The notes under the pieces: model-generated
What the model saw: only the letters and a program-made list of their open reading frames with translations
The model's database searches: none
What the model was told of the DNA's origin: nothing
Translations under genes and position numbers: made by a program
Source: an uncultured Lachnospiraceae bacterium
Lineage (GTDB): Bacteria > Bacillota > Clostridia > Lachnospirales > Lachnospiraceae
Direction of reading: 5' to 3'
Assembly (NCBI GenBank): GCA_902797675.1
Contig: CADBTR010000080.1
Span: 1-45,339, forward strand
Length of the DNA: 45,339 nucleotides
Shown here: piece by piece, positions 43,024-45,339 of the stretch
Layout of the letters: the number at the start of each line of letters is the position of its first letter
Position numbering within the stretch: the stretch's first letter is position 1

Positions 43024-43838
43024 GCGTAGCTGTTCCGGTAGGCGCTTGGCGTCAATCCGGTGACTTTTTTGAAACTGTTTGTAAAATTGTGAGCGTCGCT
43101 GAACCCCACATTATATGCGATCTGTAAGATTGTATGGTTGGTATCGGTAAGCTCTGCCTTGGCGACATCCATCTTGGCCTGCAGCATGAATTGTTTTAAG
43201 GAAATGCCTGCCTGTTTTTTAAAAAAAGTGGACAGATATTTTTCGTTGTATCCGAAATAAGCTGCGATTTCACTGACCCGGATATTTTCACAGGCATGAT
43301 AAATAATGAAATCTGTAATGTCATTGTAGATCTGTTTCTGGCGGTTTACAGCATTTTCTTTGACAAACGTTCCCTGACTGTACAATTCATGAAAAATGGC
43401 GCCGGTCAATGCGTCGTTGAGACGGGAATTGTGGTAGAGTTTGTCGGAGTCCTGCAATTGCTTCATCAGGACAATGATGCGGTCGGGAAAGGGAGTTTTC
43501 CCTTTTTCCGGTATCACAAGTCTGTGATCTTCCGGCTGACAGGCTGTTTCTAACCGGTATTCCTCTCTTGGGATGGCGAAGTGCAGCCAGTAAAAGGAGC
43601 AGCTGCTCTGTTTGTAGCCGTATTGCATGCTGCCGGGATGCATCAGCAGGAATTCACCTTTTTGCACCACATGCTGTTTTAAGGAGTTGGCAATATAGAG
43701 GGTTCCCTCGGTCATAATAAATAGTTCAAAATCGGTGAGATCACGGGTCAGGTGCATCCATTCCGGAGAGGGAGATTCAAACTTTCCACACCAGTGATAG
43801 CTGATGGAAGGATTTTCCTGCAGATTGATCAGTTTCAT
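42999..43838 (-). CDS. AraC-family transcriptional regulator
   Basis: This 279-residue regulator has an N-terminal cupin-like sensing domain (about 1-165, with FELFIMTEGTLYIAN and GEFLLMHPGSMQYGY) and a C-terminal AraC DNA-binding domain with two helix-turn-helix units (IRVSEIAAYFGYNEKYLSTF and the second around ILQIAYNVGFSDAHNF, then FKKVTGLTPSAYR). Members of this type often respond to sugars, but no transporter or sugar gene is adjacent. Its ATG overlaps the stop of the upstream methyltransferase gene (ATGA), with AAAGGAG inside that gene, so they are translated together. The 3' end lies inside the htpG terminator hairpin. Confidence 0.93.
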   Translation of the reverse strand: MKLINLQENPSISYHWCGKFESPSPEWMHLTRDLTDFELFIMTEGTLYIANSLKQHVVQKGEFLLMHPGSMQYGYKQSSCSFYWLHFAIPREEYRLETACQPEDHRLVIPEKGKTPFPDRIIVLMKQLQDSDKLYHNSRLNDALTGAIFHELYSQGTFVKENAVNRQKQIYNDITDFIIYHACENIRVSEIAAYFGYNEKYLSTFFKKQAGISLKQFMLQAKMDVAKAELTDTNHTILQIAYNVGFSDAHNFTNSFKKVTGLTPSAYRNSYAKRALFHV

Positions 43839-45271
43839 AAAAACTCCTTTCTGAGCCCTTTCGGGTAGTGATTTTTAAACATGCCTCCGGATACCTTGCC
43901 GAAACCGGCGGACATATGGTCAACACAGAACAGACACCAGCCGTTTTGTGTCTGTTCCGGAACAGGAAAGCTTTCTCCGCGGAAAAATTTTAGAACTTCA
44001 TCAGAACCTGCGGGAAAGTCGATATGGTTTAATACTTCCTGCCGCCCGAGGAACAAAGCCAGAGCGTGTGCCGGTTCAAAGCGTCCCTTGCGGAAGGTTC
44101 CGAGATGGAGGCCGGCGCGAAGAATTTTTAACCCATCCAATGGCGGGGCGTCTTTCGGCAGCCGGTACAGCTGATCGCCGAACAGGATCAGATCACCGGA
44201 TAACAAAAAGTCATAACAATCTGCTGTCACAAAATGTATCAAAAAATCGTCAAGAAGGGAACGCAATGACTTTGAGAGCGAGGAATTTCTGCTCTTTTTG
44301 GATGATTTTAATGATTTTGACGATTTTGATGATGCAGGTTCCTGCAATCGGTTTTCTGCTTTTTTTAAAATGGCGGCAAAATGTCCTTCGCCCTTTAAAA
44401 GGTGCGGCCATAACCGGCAGGTTTTAGTAAGTTCAGGGTTTTGGTCGGCCCATTCCGGATGCCCCGGGGCAAAGAAAGAAGCGGCTGCCATATCATCTGC
44501 CGAAATCAGGTGAAACTCCGGATGATGTTTTAAAAACCATGCGATCACCTGTTCATTTTCTTCCGCTGAAAACGTGCAGGTAGAATAGACCAGAGTGCCC
44601 GAAGGATGCAGCATGGAAGCGGCGTTTTCAAGAATTTCTTTCTGGCGCAGGGCACAGGCATCCACATTGGCAGGCTGCCATTGGTCGCAGGCGTCCGGGT
44701 CTTTTCGGAACATTCCCTCGCCGGAACAGGGAGCATCCACAAGGATCTTATCAAAATATTCCGGAAAACGGGAGGACAGGGAGGCGCTGTCTTCATTGGT
44801 GACAATCGCGTTGGCGATTCCCATGCGTTCTATGTTCTGGGAGAGGATCTTGCAGCGGGCGGGATGGATCTCATTGGAGATCAGCAACCCGCTTCCGTTT
44901 AAAAAAGCTGCGAGCTGCGTTGATTTTCCACCGGGTGCCCCGCAAAGATCCAGAACCCGTTCTCCGGGAGCCGGATGCAGCAGAACTGCTGCCGACATGG
45001 CGCTGGGTTCCTGAATATAGTAAGCTCCCGCTTCATGATAAGGGTGCTTTCCGGGATGATCGGATTCCGTATAATAATAGCCGTTTTCCGCCCATGGAAC
45101 CGGAGCCGGATCGGACAGGAGCCGGTTAAGACTTTCCGGTTGAAGCCCTTCTTTTTTCAATGGGTTTAAGCGCAGTCCCCGGGCGCAGACCTGTTCATAG
45201 CTTTGAAAAAAAGCGCCGGCGTCAAGATTTGGTAAAGACTGCATATAGGAAATAAAATCTTTCGGTAACAT
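43835..45271 (-). CDS. RsmF/RsmB-like rRNA cytosine-C5 methyltransferase
   Basis: This SAM-dependent enzyme of the NOL1/NOP2/Sun family probably makes 5-methylcytosine in 16S rRNA. The 478 residues hold the SAM site VLDLCGAPGGKSTQLAAFL (107-124), the motif IV cysteine C182 in VDAPCSGEGMFRKDP, and the nucleophile C232 in YSTCTFSAEENE. A C-terminal domain (about 345-478) ending FKNHYPKGLRKEFL matches the RNA-binding extension of RsmF-type proteins. Between them lies a Ser/Lys repeat insert (about 312-342) coded by a 9-base tandem repeat. GGAGG precedes the ATG, with its own promoter. The exact target base is unknown. Confidence 0.92.
   Translation of the reverse strand: MLPKDFISYMQSLPNLDAGAFFQSYEQVCARGLRLNPLKKEGLQPESLNRLLSDPAPVPWAENGYYYTESDHPGKHPYHEAGAYYIQEPSAMSAAVLLHPAPGERVLDLCGAPGGKSTQLAAFLNGSGLLISNEIHPARCKILSQNIERMGIANAIVTNEDSASLSSRFPEYFDKILVDAPCSGEGMFRKDPDACDQWQPANVDACALRQKEILENAASMLHPSGTLVYSTCTFSAEENEQVIAWFLKHHPEFHLISADDMAAASFFAPGHPEWADQNPELTKTCRLWPHLLKGEGHFAAILKKAENRLQEPASSKSSKSLKSSKKSRNSSLSKSLRSLLDDFLIHFVTADCYDFLLSGDLILFGDQLYRLPKDAPPLDGLKILRAGLHLGTFRKGRFEPAHALALFLGRQEVLNHIDFPAGSDEVLKFFRGESFPVPEQTQNGWCLFCVDHMSAGFGKVSGGMFKNHYPKGLRKEFL
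44301..44336. repeat. Four 9-base tandem repeat units inside the methyltransferase gene
   Basis: Reading the plus strand, units GATGATTTT, AATGATTTT, GACGATTTT and GATGATGCA follow each other. On the coding strand each unit gives a three-residue Lys/Ser-rich step, so copy-number changes would keep the frame. Confidence 0.65.
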
Positions 45272-45298
45272 CGGTAAAACCTCCTTGTGTTTGTCAAC

Positions 45299-45328
45299 AG
45301 TATATCAGATAAAAAGGCATCATGTAAA
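45299..45328 (-). promoter_or_regulatory. Promoter of the methyltransferase-AraC unit
   Basis: On the minus strand TTTACA (45328-45323), an 18-base spacer ending TGA, and TATACT (45304-45299) form an extended -10 promoter, about 28 bases before the ATG at 45271. Confidence 0.72.
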
Positions 45329-45339
45329 TACTGAGTAAA

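Noticed and set aside
22-45339. Search for CRISPR arrays, tRNA or rRNA genes, insertion sequence ends, phage genes and toxin-antitoxin pairs.
   Set aside because: None was seen; the window is compact core chromosome with regular spacing and even codon style.

Overview
The window is a gene-dense stretch (41 protein genes, one cut off by the left edge) from the chromosome of a Gram-positive anaerobe of class Clostridia, most likely a gut Lachnospiraceae-type organism. The grounds are moderate GC, strong AGGAGG-type ribosome binding sites, sigma-A promoters, a PolC-type replicative polymerase, a ComEC-holA-rpsT junction, a one-cluster type II fatty acid operon with a fused accD-accA gene, and a CIRCE heat-shock operator. 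I cannot name a genus from sequence alone. No tRNA, rRNA, insertion sequence, prophage or CRISPR array is visible. Gene functions are read from protein motifs; no search was run.

Layout. 1-3984: arginine operon argC(partial)-argJ-argB-argD (cyclic acetyl-ornithine pathway). 4030-5824: an orphan solute-binding protein and a small DMT-type membrane protein. 5911-11532: comEA, a response regulator and histidine kinase, comEC and holA, so a two-component system sits between the two DNA-uptake genes; rpsT converges from the minus strand (11633-11896). 11897-12226: a 330-base divergent promoter region. 12227-14323: P-loop NTPase, fabH, inorganic pyrophosphatase. 14386-18024: ABC-2 exporter with one ATPase and two permeases. 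18129-18956: a secreted-looking protein resembling the C-terminal part of flagellar cap protein FliD. 19144-26563: fatty acid operon acpP-fabD-fabG-fabF-accB-fabZ-accC-accDA, with no enoyl reductase gene.

26656-28610: membrane-anchored polysaccharide deacetylase and bactofilin. 28629-39591: the conserved Firmicutes block pyrH-frr-uppS-cdsA-dxr-rseP-ispG-polC (UMP kinase, ribosome recycling, undecaprenyl and isoprenoid precursors, phospholipid, intramembrane protease, replication). 39631-40761: a membrane-anchored C39-like peptidase. 40910-42922: htpG behind a perfect CIRCE element. On the minus strand, an RsmF-like rRNA methyltransferase and an AraC-family regulator overlap by four bases (45271-42999).

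The shared theme is envelope and growth: malonyl-CoA supply and chain elongation feed CdsA; Dxr and IspG supply isoprenoids for UppS, which makes the lipid carrier for peptidoglycan; deacetylase and bactofilin are candidate cell-wall factors. The least ordinary items are non-coding: a CIRCE element that also reads as a terminator, a comEA leader whose hairpin covers the ribosome binding site, a structured rpsT leader, and hairpins after acpP, accC and frr. I found no convincing wholly new system; the best candidates are the comEA/two-component/comEC cluster and the orphan FliD-like protein.
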